In this document: one piece after another, positions 1 to 9,357 of the stretch
Layout of the letters: each line of letters starts with the position of its first letter
How positions within the stretch are numbered: position 1 is the stretch's first letter
From: SZUA-521 sp041738285
GTDB lineage: Bacteria; Pseudomonadota; Gammaproteobacteria; Pseudomonadales; Azotimanducaceae
DNA length: 62,723 bases
Reading direction: 5' to 3'
Assembly: GCA_041738285.1 (NCBI GenBank)
Contig: JBGSQB010000022.1
Coordinates: forward strand, 1-62,723
Made by a program: the position numbers and the translations under genes
Notes under the pieces: generated by a model
What the model was told of the DNA's origin: nothing
Databases searched by the model: none
What the model saw: only the letters and a program-made list of their open reading frames with translations

Positions 1-464
1 CCCCCCGAAGACCCGCCCGGCACCCGCTCGGTGTCGAAGGGATTGCGGACCGGGCCGTAAAAACTGGTCTCGTTCGATGAGCCCATGGCGAACTCGTCCA
101 TGTTGGTCTTCCCGACCATGATGGCGCCGGCGTCGCCGAGCCGCTTGACCACTGTCGCGTCGTAGGGCGGCGTGAACGAATCGAGCATGCGCGATCCGCA
201 CGATGTGCGCACGCCACGGGTGCAGAAGATGTCCTTGTGCGCGATCGGTACGCCTGTCAGCGCGGTGGCTTCGCCGTTCTGGCGTTTCACATCAGCCGCC
301 CGCGCCTGGGCCAACGCGCGGTCATCGTCGACGACCGTAATGAAGGCGTTCAGCGAGGTGGTGGCGCGGATGCGCGCGAGCACCGCGCGCGTCAGCTCTT
401 CGCTCGACAGGGATCCTGCGGACAGTGCGGCATCGACCTCGGTAATCGAACGGAAGTCGCTCAT
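1..464 (-). CDS. gatA: Glu-tRNA(Gln)/Asp-tRNA(Asn) amidotransferase subunit A, N-terminal part, cut by window edge
   Basis: GatA is the amidase subunit of GatCAB, which converts misacylated Glu-tRNA(Gln) or Asp-tRNA(Asn) to the amide form in the cytoplasm. About 154 N-terminal codons are visible. Lys77 sits in an AHKD context, which fits the catalytic lysine of the amidase-signature Ser-cisSer-Lys triad. The Gly/Ser-rich GGSSG stretch that begins the signature loop lies at residues 150-154, right at the window edge. The ATG at 464 overlaps the gatC stop (ATGA), so the two genes are translationally coupled. The rest of the gene and probably gatB lie beyond the left edge. Confidence 0.95.
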   Translation of the reverse strand, partial: MSDFRSITEVDAALSAGSLSSEELTRAVLARIRATTSLNAFITVVDDDRALAQARAADVKRQNGEATALTGVPIAHKDIFCTRGVRTSCGSRMLDSFTPPYDATVVKRLGDAGAIMVGKTNMDEFAMGSSNETSFYGPVRNPFDTERVPGGSSG

Positions 465-748
465 TCTAGGACGCGCGGCACCAGATACAGGCCGTCGCGG
501 GTGAGCGGCGCGATGTGTTGGAAGGAGTCGCGATCGACTGTTTCGGTAACGACGTCCGCGCGCAGGCGGGCAGTCGCGTCGAGCGGGTGCAACAGCGGCT
601 CGACGCCTTCGGTTGCGACGGATGCGATGGCGCCGACCATCTCGATCATCCGTTCCAGATCGCGACGGGCTTCATCGCGTTCGTGTGGTGCAAGTCCGAG
701 CTGCGACAGCGCGCAGAGTTTGTCGATGTCGTGATCGGAAATGCTCAT
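461..748 (-). CDS. gatC: Glu-tRNA(Gln)/Asp-tRNA(Asn) amidotransferase subunit C
   Basis: GatC is the small linker subunit that wraps around GatA and GatB in the tRNA-dependent amidotransferase. The protein is 95 residues, the usual family length, with a helical N-terminus (MSISDHDIDKLCALSQLGL) and a C-terminal region ending in LYLVPRVLE. I chose the ATG at 748 rather than an upstream in-frame start (775) because family members begin just before the conserved hydrophobic helix. Its stop overlaps the gatA start by 4 bases. It is divergent from mreB. Confidence 0.93.
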   Translation of the reverse strand: MSISDHDIDKLCALSQLGLAPHERDEARRDLERMIEMVGAIASVATEGVEPLLHPLDATARLRADVVTETVDRDSFQHIAPLTRDGLYLVPRVLE

Positions 749-789
749 GAATTGGCGCGGAAAAAACGGCACCATAGCACAAATGTTCC

Positions 790-818
790 TTGCTCTGAAT
801 CCCCGCCGTTGCTAGAGT
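790..818 (+). promoter_or_regulatory. Candidate sigma-70 promoter for mreB
   Basis: TTGCTC at 790-795 and TAGAGT at 813-818 are separated by 17 bases. TG at 810-811 makes an extended -10 (TGCTAGAGT). Transcription would start near 825, about 35 bases before the mreB ATG, in the 110-bp gap between divergent gatC and mreB. The hexamer matches are only partial (3/6 and 4/6). Confidence 0.45.
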
Positions 819-858
819 CCCGCGCGTTTTCCGCTGCTTGCGCGCCACATCTAAGTAA

Positions 859-1899
859 ATGTTCAAGTACATCCGTGGCCTCTTTTCGCGCGACCTTTCC
901 ATTGACCTGGGTACCGCCAACACCCTCATTTATGTGCGCGACCAGGGCATCGTGCTGAACGAGCCGTCCGTGGTCGCCATTCGGCATCACAACAATCAGA
1001 AAACCGTCGCCGCGGTGGGCCTGGATGCCAAGCGCATGCTCGGACGCACGCCAGGCAACATCACGGCGATTCGACCCCTCAAGGATGGCGTCATCGCCGA
1101 CTTTCTGATCACCGAGAAGATGCTCAAGTACTTCATCGCCAAGGTGCACGAAAACTCGTTCATTCGCCCGAGCCCCCGTGTGCTCGTGTGCGTGCCCTGC
1201 AAATCGACGGAAGTCGAACGACGCGCGATCCGCGAATCCGCGTTGTCCGCGGGTGCCCGGGATGTGCGGCTGATCGAAGAGCCCATGGCGGCTGCGATCG
1301 GAGCCGGTCTGCGTGTCGAGGAGGCCCGCGGCACGATGGTCGTCGACATCGGTGGTGGCACCACCGAGATCGCGGTGATCTCGCTCAATGGCGTCGTCTA
1401 TTCCGACACCGTGCGCGTCGGCGGTGATCGGTTCGACGAGGCGATCGTCGCCTACGTCCGACGCACTCAAGGCAGTCTGATCGGCGAAGCAACCGCCGAG
1501 CGCATCAAACACGAGATTGGCGCCGCGTACCCGCAGAAGGAGATTCGCGAGATCGACGTGCGCGGGCGCAATCTGGCGGAGGGCGTGCCGCGCAGCTTTA
1601 CGCTCAACAGCAACGAGATCCTCGAGGCATTGCAGGAACCCCTGGCCATGATCGTGCAGGCGGTCAAGAGCGCGCTCGAACAGACGCCGCCGGAACTGGC
1701 GTCGGATATCGCCGAGACCGGTATGGTGCTGACCGGTGGTGGTGCGCTGCTGCGCGACATCGACACCCTGCTCGCCGAGGAAACCGGCCTGCCCGTGATC
1801 ATCGCTGACGATCCACTGACGTGTGTCGCGCGTGGGGGCGGCAAGGCGCTCGAACTGATGGATGCGGCGGGTAACGCTGACCTTCTTTCCACGGAATGA
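859..1899 (+). CDS. mreB: Rod shape-determining protein MreB, actin homologue
   Basis: MreB polymerises beneath the inner membrane and positions the elongation machinery that inserts lateral peptidoglycan. The product is 346 residues, normal for the family. The actin-fold phosphate-1 loop DLGTANT is at residues 16-22, and a phosphate-2 loop (DIGGGTTE) lies near residue 160. An adenosine-binding TGGGALL motif occurs near residue 290. The N-terminus (MFKYIRGLFS) is the short amphipathic membrane-binding type of gammaproteobacteria. It is the first gene of mreB-mreC-mreD-maf-rng. Confidence 0.98.
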   Translation: MFKYIRGLFSRDLSIDLGTANTLIYVRDQGIVLNEPSVVAIRHHNNQKTVAAVGLDAKRMLGRTPGNITAIRPLKDGVIADFLITEKMLKYFIAKVHENSFIRPSPRVLVCVPCKSTEVERRAIRESALSAGARDVRLIEEPMAAAIGAGLRVEEARGTMVVDIGGGTTEIAVISLNGVVYSDTVRVGGDRFDEAIVAYVRRTQGSLIGEATAERIKHEIGAAYPQKEIREIDVRGRNLAEGVPRSFTLNSNEILEALQEPLAMIVQAVKSALEQTPPELASDIAETGMVLTGGGALLRDIDTLLAEETGLPVIIADDPLTCVARGGGKALELMDAAGNADLLSTE

Positions 1900-1995
1900 T
1901 CCCAACGTGCGGTCGGGTGAAGGCCAGCCTGGCTGTGTCCGGTTGAGGTTGCCATCAAGGCGCTTTTCCTAAGGCAATCGGGCGCGGGCTATCTG

Positions 1996-2841
1996 TTGCT
2001 GGCGCTCGCGATCGTCTCCGCGCTGCTGCTCGTCATCGACCTCAATTCCCGATTGCTGGATCCGACGCGCGCGTTACTGGCGACGATTGTCAGCCCGATC
2101 TATTACATTGCCGAGTCCCCATACGATGTGTCGCGCGGCGTCGGCGAGGCGTTTGCCAGTCGAACCACGCTGCAGGAGGAGAACGAGCAGCTCAAGCGGC
2201 GCGTGCTGGAACTGTCCCAGGTGTCCCAGCAGTTCGTTTCCCTGCGTGACGAGAACGCGCGCCTGCGCGAACTGCTTGGCAGTCGCCGTCGACTCGGTGC
2301 CGAAGTGCTGGTGGCCGAGTTGATCGGCGTCATTCCGGCGCCCAACACGCTCCAGGTCGAAATCGACAAGGGCAGCCAATCCGGTGTCTATGTCGGCCAG
2401 GCCGTCATCGACGCCGATGGGCTGTTCGGCCAGGTGGTAGAGGTATCGGCCTTCGCCAGTCGTGTCATGTTGGTCGCGGATGCATCACATGCGGTGCCGG
2501 TGCAGGTGACGCGCAACGACTTCCGATCGATTGCGGCCGGGACCGGGCGCCTTGATGCCTTGGAACTCGAGTATGTGCCGATCACCGCCGACATCGTCGA
2601 AGGCGACGTGCTCGTCAGCTCGGGCCTCGGAGGCCGGTTCCCGCGCGGGTATCCCGTTGGCGTCGTGACCCGGGTCGTCGTGGATCCTACCGTGCCGTTT
2701 GCGCAAGTCAGCGCGCGGCCTTTGGCGGCGCTGGATCGCACCCGTCATGTGCTGCTGGTGTTCGAGGTCAAGCAGGACCCGCCGCCGGCGCCCGCGGTAG
2801 ATGATGCACAAGCTCCGACACCCGCGGAGGCAGCGCCTTGA
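1996..2841 (+). CDS. mreC: Rod shape-determining protein MreC (start codon uncertain)
   Basis: MreC is a bitopic periplasmic scaffold of the elongasome that links MreB/MreD to PBP2 and RodA. From the TTG at 1996 it has 281 residues. A membrane helix is at about residues 1-15, a coiled coil around 55-85 (EENEQLKRRVLE), then the beta-rich MreC core and a proline/alanine-rich tail. The reading frame stays open upstream, and residues typical of the MreC N-terminus (KALFLRQSGAGY) are encoded from about 1957, preceded by GAGG at 1945-1948. The natural start may therefore be a non-standard ATC at 1954, because no ATG, GTG or TTG lies in frame there. The TTG at 1996 is the only conventional start near the N-terminus and has no Shine-Dalgarno. 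Confidence 0.9.
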   Translation: MLALAIVSALLLVIDLNSRLLDPTRALLATIVSPIYYIAESPYDVSRGVGEAFASRTTLQEENEQLKRRVLELSQVSQQFVSLRDENARLRELLGSRRRLGAEVLVAELIGVIPAPNTLQVEIDKGSQSGVYVGQAVIDADGLFGQVVEVSAFASRVMLVADASHAVPVQVTRNDFRSIAAGTGRLDALELEYVPITADIVEGDVLVSSGLGGRFPRGYPVGVVTRVVVDPTVPFAQVSARPLAALDRTRHVLLVFEVKQDPPPAPAVDDAQAPTPAEAAP

Positions 2842-3332
2842 ACCCATTCAATGGCGGCTGTGTCATCATCACATCGCTGGTTGCGGCGATGATCCTCGCA
2901 GTGGTGCATCTGCCGGAAACCGCGCCCCAATGGCTCGGCTGGCTGCGTCCGGGGTGGATCCTGCTGGTGGTCTTCTATTGGGTGATGGCGCTGCCGCATC
3001 GGTTCGGGATGATCTCGGCATGGGTCACGGGTCTGTTGGTCGATGTGCTCTACGCAGATCCGCTGGGCGTGAACGGCTTCTGCCTCGCAGCGCTTACCTT
3101 TGTCACCTGGTCGTTTTACGAACGGTTTCGCATGTATTCGGTGGCCCAGCAGTGCGTCGTCGTATTCGTGATGGTGCTGTCCGTCGAAGGGGTGCGCATG
3201 GTGGTGCAATCCCTCGCGCGGGACGGGGGCTTCAGCTGGGGCATTTTTCTGCCTGCACTCATGAGCACCCTTGCGTGGCCGCTGGTGGCCGGGGTGCTGG
3301 GGAGTGTGAGGCGCCAGTTCCAGGTCGACTGA
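2838..3332 (+). CDS. mreD: Rod shape-determining protein MreD
   Basis: MreD is the polytopic membrane partner of MreC in the elongation complex. The 164-residue product is dominated by hydrophobic segments (about five), with the family-like stretch GLLVDVLYADPLGVNGF at about residues 64-80. The TTG at 2838 overlaps the mreC stop (TTGA), indicating coupled translation. Length and position after mreC make the call firm despite the low sequence conservation of this family. Confidence 0.93.
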   Translation: MNPFNGGCVIITSLVAAMILAVVHLPETAPQWLGWLRPGWILLVVFYWVMALPHRFGMISAWVTGLLVDVLYADPLGVNGFCLAALTFVTWSFYERFRMYSVAQQCVVVFVMVLSVEGVRMVVQSLARDGGFSWGIFLPALMSTLAWPLVAGVLGSVRRQFQVD

Positions 3333-3333
3333 C

Positions 3334-3942
3334 GTGAGCACGTCGACAGGGACGGCGGAACCGCAGATCGTGTTGGCCTCGGCGTCACCGCGGCGGGCGG
3401 CGCTACTGACCGCGATTGGTATTCACTTTCGGGTGGTCGTGACCGACATCGATGAGCGCGCCAGGCCGGGTGAGCCGGCGGAGCGTCTGGTCGAACGCCT
3501 GGCACTTGCGAAAGCGGCCAGTGCGCTGCGTCACGCCGGGGGTCTGCCGGTGCTGGCGGCGGATACGATTGTCGTCATCGATGATGCAGTGCTCGGAAAA
3601 CCGGCTGTCGAAGCGGAAGGGCTGGCCATGATCTCGCGGCTGTCGGGCCGTAGTCATCGCGTGATCACCGCCGTTGCGCTCGCCAACGGTACGACGGCGC
3701 AGACCCGGATCTCGTCTACGACGGTGACCTTTCGCGTGATCGATCCCGACGAGGCGCGCGCCTATTGGAAAACCCTCGAACCCGCGGACAAGGCCGGGGG
3801 TTATGGCATCCAAGGCATTGGGGGTATATTTGTCGATCACATCGAGGGCAGTTACAGCGGCGTCGTTGGACTGCCCGTAGCTGAAACAGAAAGCTTGCTG
3901 CGCGCCTTCGGCGTGAACACCTGGCGGTATCGTGGTGGTTGA
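3334..3942 (+). CDS. maf: Maf-family nucleoside triphosphate pyrophosphatase (YhdE type)
   Basis: Maf/YhdE proteins hydrolyse dTTP, UTP and modified pyrimidine triphosphates to monophosphates, acting as house-cleaning enzymes. The protein is 202 residues. It carries the signature SASPRR loop at residues 16-21 and the ADTIV motif at about 75-79. The GTG start at 3334 lies 1 base after the mreD stop. Location between mreD and rng matches E. coli and Pseudomonas and favours the dTTP/UTP subfamily (YhdE) over the YceF subfamily. Confidence 0.95.
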   Translation: MSTSTGTAEPQIVLASASPRRAALLTAIGIHFRVVVTDIDERARPGEPAERLVERLALAKAASALRHAGGLPVLAADTIVVIDDAVLGKPAVEAEGLAMISRLSGRSHRVITAVALANGTTAQTRISSTTVTFRVIDPDEARAYWKTLEPADKAGGYGIQGIGGIFVDHIEGSYSGVVGLPVAETESLLRAFGVNTWRYRGG

Positions 3943-3950
3943 GGTCGCCG

Positions 3951-5459
3951 ATGGACGAAGATCTGCTCATCAACGTCAGCGGATTCGAAACCCGTGTGGC
4001 GCTGCTCCAGAACCATGTACTGACCGAAGTGCATCTGCAGCGGTCGGGTCCGTACAGCCTGACGGGCAACATCTACAAGGGCCGCGTCGAGCGCATTCTG
4101 CCCGGTATGCAGGCCGCGTTCGTCAGTATCGGCACGGGTCGGCCAGGATTCCTGCATGCGCGCGACATCGATGCCCCGCGAATCAGCGTTGCCGAACCGG
4201 AACCTGAAACGGCCGACATCCGCGATCTCGTCACCGAGGGGCAGTCGATTCTCGTGCAGATCGCCAAGGATCCCATTGCGAGCAAAGGCGCGCGTCTGAC
4301 GACCCAGCTCGCGCTTGCGAGCCGATTTCTCGTTCATATGCCGTTCAGCAGCCACCTTGGAATCTCGCAACGTATCGAGGACGAATCCGAGCGTGAACGA
4401 TTGCGAGTGCACACCGATGCAGCACGGATCGCGGCTTCCGCAAGTGACGCCGGCGTGATCGTGCGCACGGCGGCGGAAGGTGCGACCGAAGAGCAGTTGC
4501 GTGCGGACTTTGCGGTGCTGCAACGCATCTGGAAAAAGGTCTCCGAGCGCGGCCGTACGAGCGAGACACCATCGCTCGTGTACGAAGAGCTGCCCATACA
4601 TACCCGCGTCATTCGTGATCTGGTCAGCCCAGCCCTGCGCACCGTGCAGATCGACGAGTCGCGAACGTTCGAGCGGGTGCGGGCGTTTGCCGCGGAGTTC
4701 GTACCCGAGTTCGTCGACCGCATCATGTTGTACGACGATGCGGTGCCACTGTTCGATCGTTTTGGCGTAGAGGACGACATTGAGCGTGCGCTCAGCAGCC
4801 GGGTGGCGCTCAAGTGCGGCGGCCACCTGGTGATCGAGCAAACTGAGGCGATGACCACGATTGACGTCAACACGGGCGGATTCGTCGGCGCACGCAATCT
4901 GGAGGACACGGTGTATCGCGCCAACCTCGAGGCCGCGTCGATCGTGCCGCGCCAGCTGCGCTTGCGAAATCTCGGTGGCATCATCGTCATCGACTTCATC
5001 GACATGAATGACGAAGAACATCAGCGCCACGTGCTGCGTGCGCTCGAAAAGGCGTGCGAGGGCGACCCCGGCAGAATCCGTATCTCGGGGTTCTCCGCCC
5101 TGGGCCTGGTGGAAATGAGTCGCAAGCGCACCCGTGAAAGCCTGGTGCGACAGCTGTGTCGTCCGTGCGACGCCTGTCAGGGCCGTGGGGTCGTAAAGAC
5201 GGCGGAAGTGGTCTGTTTCGAGATCTTCCGGGCGATCGATCGCGACGTGCGCAGCGCGCGCAAGGCACCCGAACTCGGGGTAACTGGAGAGTATCTCGTG
5301 CGCGCATGTCAGGACGTCGTGGATCGTTTGCTCGACGAAGATCGTGCTGCGGTTGCGTGCCTGGTCGAGCAAATCGGTCGTGACGTGCGATTTCAGGTGG
5401 AACCGAGCTACACGCCCGAACAATTCGACGTAGTGCTCGTGCGCGGCGTGTCCCGCTGA
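3951..5459 (+). CDS. rng: Ribonuclease G
   Basis: RNase G is a 5'-monophosphate-sensing endoribonuclease that matures the 16S rRNA 5' end and decays some mRNAs. The 502-residue length matches RNase G rather than the much longer RNase E. An S1 domain region is at about residues 35-125 (GNIYKGRVERILPGMQAAFV). Catalytic acidic residues fit Asp305 (TIDVNTGG) and the DFIDMND motif near 347-350. The zinc-link cysteines are Cys406 and Cys409 (CRPCDAC). I chose the ATG at 3951 because GAGG at 3941-3944 is well spaced before it; an upstream TTG at 3939 would overlap the maf stop. Confidence 0.96.
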   Translation: MDEDLLINVSGFETRVALLQNHVLTEVHLQRSGPYSLTGNIYKGRVERILPGMQAAFVSIGTGRPGFLHARDIDAPRISVAEPEPETADIRDLVTEGQSILVQIAKDPIASKGARLTTQLALASRFLVHMPFSSHLGISQRIEDESERERLRVHTDAARIAASASDAGVIVRTAAEGATEEQLRADFAVLQRIWKKVSERGRTSETPSLVYEELPIHTRVIRDLVSPALRTVQIDESRTFERVRAFAAEFVPEFVDRIMLYDDAVPLFDRFGVEDDIERALSSRVALKCGGHLVIEQTEAMTTIDVNTGGFVGARNLEDTVYRANLEAASIVPRQLRLRNLGGIIVIDFIDMNDEEHQRHVLRALEKACEGDPGRIRISGFSALGLVEMSRKRTRESLVRQLCRPCDACQGRGVVKTAEVVCFEIFRAIDRDVRSARKAPELGVTGEYLVRACQDVVDRLLDEDRAAVACLVEQIGRDVRFQVEPSYTPEQFDVVLVRGVSR

Positions 5460-5508
5460 CGACGCGAGGAAGAACACAGATGCCTCCCCCCATCCTGGTT
5501 ATGTCACC

Positions 5509-8500
5509 GTGTTGAACGCGTTGCTGCGTCCGTTGGTGCTGTTAGCCGGATTCCTTGCTGTAGCGCTTGCGATCATCACCACGGCGGGGCGAATCGTGGT
5601 CACGTTCGTCGATGAGTTCGAATCCGAGCTGAATTCACTGCTCGCGGCCAGGGACATTCGAGTCAGCGGACTGCAAGCCACATGGCACCACCTCAATCCG
5701 GTCGTCAGAGTGGCGAGCCTGAGATTTCCCGGCGGCCATGCCGAAGACGTCGCGTTCGAACTCGATTTGCTGGAAACCGCCATCAACAGCGCGATCGTCG
5801 CGCGCTATCTGAGCGTCGGCGCGTTGCGGCTGATGGTGGTACGGATGGAGGATGGTCGTTGGAGCCTCGGCGGTACCGGAGCCCAACCCGGCGCTGGCTT
5901 CGATGCGCTGCCGCTGCTGCTCGACAGCGATCACCTCGACGTCGAGCGGATCGAAGTTGCGTTGGCGCGATCGGTGACGGATGGGGCAGATGCAGTCGAG
6001 GTGCTCGGACACATCGAAGGAAGCGCGCGTATTGTCAACGAGCGCCCGCGCCACAGCGGTGACATTCGCCTTGCGTTCGTCGACGCGGATTGCGACGCCT
6101 GCGAATTGACGTTGGGTTGGAGCCTTGCCACCGGCAGCTTCGGTATCGATCTCGACGGTGTGGTGGCGCTCGACGCAGACGGCTTCGGTATCCCTGCCCA
6201 CGTCGGTCGCGGATTGGGTATCGGTAGTGGGCGATTCGAATCCCTGCGCGGTCGCTGGATCGTGGTCGACGGCGACGGCCGCGGCACGCTTACCGCGAGT
6301 GCGCGCGAGATTGGGCTGCCGCGTGGATCGATCGATGCAGTCGATGTAACGGTCGAGGCGCGCTCGGAACTGTGGCACAGGGATTGGGTGGGTCGCGTCG
6401 GTGAACTGATGGTGCGCGCCGGCGATTCGGAGTCGAAGCTCACGGACGTCGACTTCGCGCTGCGCACCGGGTTGACGGGCGCATTGGCGTTGGAGTTTGC
6501 GGCGCGGGACCTCGACATCGGGCAGCAACTGCCGATCGTCCGCAGTGCGCTGGTCGAGTTGCCGGTGGCACCCGAGTGGATCGATGCGCTGGTCCCGGGC
6601 GGTCTCGTGGAACGTATCTCCGGCCGATATGCATTCGCCGATCGCGAGCTGAGCGGTGTAGCCGACGTCACCGATATCTCTACGGAGCACTACAAGGGCG
6701 TGCCGCGGCTGCGGAACGTGCGCGCGCGTCTGGTCGGTACCGAGCGTGGATTCAATGCGCAGGTGAATGGCAGTGGCGTGACGCTCGGCCTGATGGATCT
6801 GTACGACGAGCCGCTACTTCTCGATGAGGTCCAAGCAAACGTCCGGCTTTGGTTCAAAGACAAACTTCTCATCGTCCGTGCACAGGACATTGCGGCTCGG
6901 TTCGGTCAGACCCATGCCCGGGCGGCGTTCGCGCTGTCGCGGCCCGAGGTCAAGCAGGAGCAACGGATCAGCGTCTGGGTTGCGGCCGATGCGGTCGATG
7001 CGCTGACCGCTCGCGATTTCGTGCCGAAGAAGATGTCACCTGCCCTGATCGCGTGGCTGGATCGGGCGGTGATTGCCGGCATCGCGCGTAACACGCGTGT
7101 TGCGTATTACGGGCATATCGCCGCGACGGACGGGCTGCCGATGCGGCAGGCGGAAATCCGCTTCGATATCGACGGTGGCGCGGTGAGGTTTCACGATGAC
7201 TGGCCCCTGGCGGCGGCGATCGATGGCCAGGTCGCGATCACAGCGCAGGGCGTCGATGCTTGGCTCGACCGGGGTGCGATTCGGGGCATCGAGGTGAAGT
7301 CGGCGCGACTGCGAAGCCCACGCACAGGCGAATACATCGATGTCGAAGGTCAAGGTATCGGCAGCGCGGAGGCGGCGCACGACCTGATCAATGATTCGCC
7401 CCTTGCGCAGACGCTCTCGTTCATCCGGCCGGATTGGCGCTTGCAAGGGCCGCTGAGCTACGCCATCAGCATGCGCGTGCCGATCAAGCAGTCAGTGCCG
7501 GCCGCGGATCTGAAAGTGGAACTCGACGTCGCTCTCGGTGGCGTGGATGCCTCGCTCGGCAGCGTAGGACTCGACTTCAATCAGCTTCGTGGCGCTGTGC
7601 GCTACGAATACCCCTACGCGGTCACTGCCACACAGATCGACGGACAGATGTTTGGACGCCCCGCGCAATTCAACGCGCGCTACGAGTCGGGGCGTATTGG
7701 TCTGGGTATCGGTGGTCGCGCCGGGGTTTCCGATGTCGCGCAATGGCTCGCGACCGACGTCGACGGCATGCTGGCCGGCGAGTTCGACTTTGATGGCGAG
7801 CTCTCGGTGTGGCCCGGCACAACCCGGCCGCCTGCGGTCGCCGTGACGAGCGACCTCGAAGGCGTCGAGATCACGCTGCCGCCACCGCTGTCGAAAGCCG
7901 CCGCCGCCGTGCGTTCGGCACGCGTGGAAGTCGAACTGCGCGATGCCTTGCTGTTCATTGCCGGGAGCACGGACGATGGGTTGCGATTCTGGGTAAGGCG
8001 GCCGGACGAGGGTGCAATCGGCGCACAGATCAGTCTCAATGGACCGCTGCCTGCGGAAGATCCGACCCTTGATCGTGTCGTGGTCAGTGGCCAGCTGCCA
8101 TCGTTGGCGCTGGATCCATGGGTGGACCGCTTCGGTGATTCGCTGCGCGACCTCGATGCGGCGACCCGTGGCGATCGCCCGCTTCGTCTACGCGTGGATG
8201 ACTTCGCTGTGGAGCGAGTGACCTATCGCGAGACCGTATTCGATGCGGTAGTCGCGAACGTCGCTGTCGGGGACGACGGCTCGGAGTTGACAGTTGAGTC
8301 ACCGACGCTCGCCGGGCGGCTGAATGTCCCGGCAGACGGCATCGCGACGCTCGTCGTGGAGCATCTGCATCTACCGGCTGCCGTTGAGACCACCGACAAG
8401 GATCCGCTTGCCGGCGTCGATCCGAGCTTCATCACCGAGGCGGTCGTGGCCGTGAACGATGTGCGTGTTGGCGATGCTTCCTACGGCGGCTGGCAGTTCA

Positions 8501-9357
8501 AGCTGCGACGCGATGGATCAGTCGTGGAGGTTCATGACCTGAAGGGCGCGTTGCGCGGCCTCGATATCGTAGGCACCAAGCCGTTGCGCTGGCAGTCCGG
8601 CCTGGATGGGCACACTGCGTTCACCGGACAAGTCACCGGTAGCAACCTCGAGACCGTATTGCCGCAGTTCGGCTATGCCCCGAGCGTCATCACCAAGTCC
8701 GTCGAGGCGAAGGTCAATGTCTCCTGGCCGGGGTCACCGCTCAACTTTACGCTCAGCGAGCTGCTGGGAACGGTCAAGGTCGATGCCAAGGAGGGCCGGT
8801 TCGTCGATGTGGAGAGCGGCGGATCCCTGCGCATGTTCAGCCTGCTCAACTTCACCGCCATCGCCAAGCGGATGGCGCTCGATTTCTCCGACGTGTTCGG
8901 CAAGGGCATCAGTTTCGATGATTTGACGGCCGGAATCGCGATGGATGCCGGCGACATCCGCTTCATGGAACCGATGGTCATCGATGGCACCGGCGCCTAT
9001 TTTCGAGTCGGCGGTCGGGTCAACTTTCGCACCGGCGAACTCGACAATGACATGGTCGTCACGCTACCCGTCAGTTCGAGCCTGCCCTGGTACGCTGCCT
9101 ATCTCAGCTTCGTAAACCCGATAGCCGCCGGTGCGGTACTTGTCGGAGAACGTCTGTTCCGCAACCAGATCGACAGCTTCTCGAGCGCCACCTACAAGGT
9201 GACTGGGACCCTCGATGAACCGAAGGTCGAGTTCGTCCGCGTGTTCGGACGCGGTGCAGACACGAAGGCCGATGAAAACCCGGCAGCTACGCCCGTTCCG
9301 CCACCTGCAACGGACGCACCGACAACCGTTCCGTCCGCTCCGGAGAAACCGACGTGA
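5509..9357 (+). CDS. yhdP: YhdP family AsmA-like inter-membrane phospholipid transport protein
   Basis: YhdP is a very large inner-membrane-anchored protein of the AsmA-like family that bridges the periplasm and moves phospholipids to the outer membrane with TamB and YdbH. The product is 1282 residues, close to the E. coli protein. An N-terminal membrane anchor lies at about residues 7-28. A long repetitive beta-strand region of alternating hydrophobic residues follows, with an AsmA-type C-terminal domain at about 1050-1240. The last 30 residues are a proline/alanine/threonine-rich tail. The start is GTG at 5509. The stop overlaps the tldD start. In this context it joins the Mla genes at 21-24 kb as a second lipid trafficking system. 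Confidence 0.93.
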   Translation: MLNALLRPLVLLAGFLAVALAIITTAGRIVVTFVDEFESELNSLLAARDIRVSGLQATWHHLNPVVRVASLRFPGGHAEDVAFELDLLETAINSAIVARYLSVGALRLMVVRMEDGRWSLGGTGAQPGAGFDALPLLLDSDHLDVERIEVALARSVTDGADAVEVLGHIEGSARIVNERPRHSGDIRLAFVDADCDACELTLGWSLATGSFGIDLDGVVALDADGFGIPAHVGRGLGIGSGRFESLRGRWIVVDGDGRGTLTASAREIGLPRGSIDAVDVTVEARSELWHRDWVGRVGELMVRAGDSESKLTDVDFALRTGLTGALALEFAARDLDIGQQLPIVRSALVELPVAPEWIDALVPGGLVERISGRYAFADRELSGVADVTDISTEHYKGVPRLRNVRARLVGTERGFNAQVNGSGVTLGLMDLYDEPLLLDEVQANVRLWFKDKLLIVRAQDIAARFGQTHARAAFALSRPEVKQEQRISVWVAADAVDALTARDFVPKKMSPALIAWLDRAVIAGIARNTRVAYYGHIAATDGLPMRQAEIRFDIDGGAVRFHDDWPLAAAIDGQVAITAQGVDAWLDRGAIRGIEVKSARLRSPRTGEYIDVEGQGIGSAEAAHDLINDSPLAQTLSFIRPDWRLQGPLSYAISMRVPIKQSVPAADLKVELDVALGGVDASLGSVGLDFNQLRGAVRYEYPYAVTATQIDGQMFGRPAQFNARYESGRIGLGIGGRAGVSDVAQWLATDVDGMLAGEFDFDGELSVWPGTTRPPAVAVTSDLEGVEITLPPPLSKAAAAVRSARVEVELRDALLFIAGSTDDGLRFWVRRPDEGAIGAQISLNGPLPAEDPTLDRVVVSGQLPSLALDPWVDRFGDSLRDLDAATRGDRPLRLRVDDFAVERVTYRETVFDAVVANVAVGDDGSELTVESPTLAGRLNVPADGIATLVVEHLHLPAAVETTDKDPLAGVDPSFITEAVVAVNDVRVGDASYGGWQFKLRRDGSVVEVHDLKGALRGLDIVGTKPLRWQSGLDGHTAFTGQVTGSNLETVLPQFGYAPSVITKSVEAKVNVSWPGSPLNFTLSELLGTVKVDAKEGRFVDVESGGSLRMFSLLNFTAIAKRMALDFSDVFGKGISFDDLTAGIAMDAGDIRFMEPMVIDGTGAYFRVGGRVNFRTGELDNDMVVTLPVSSSLPWYAAYLSFVNPIAAGAVLVGERLFRNQIDSFSSATYKVTGTLDEPKVEFVRVFGRGADTKADENPAATPVPPPATDAPTTVPSAPEKPT

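Noticed and set aside
745..1905. 386-codon open frame opposite mreB
   Set aside because: Antisense shadow covering almost exactly mreB; no domain seen.
3852..5477. 541-codon open frame on the minus strand opposite rng
   Set aside because: It is an antisense shadow of RNase G produced by high GC codon bias; it has no family-like sequence and overlaps a certain gene fully.
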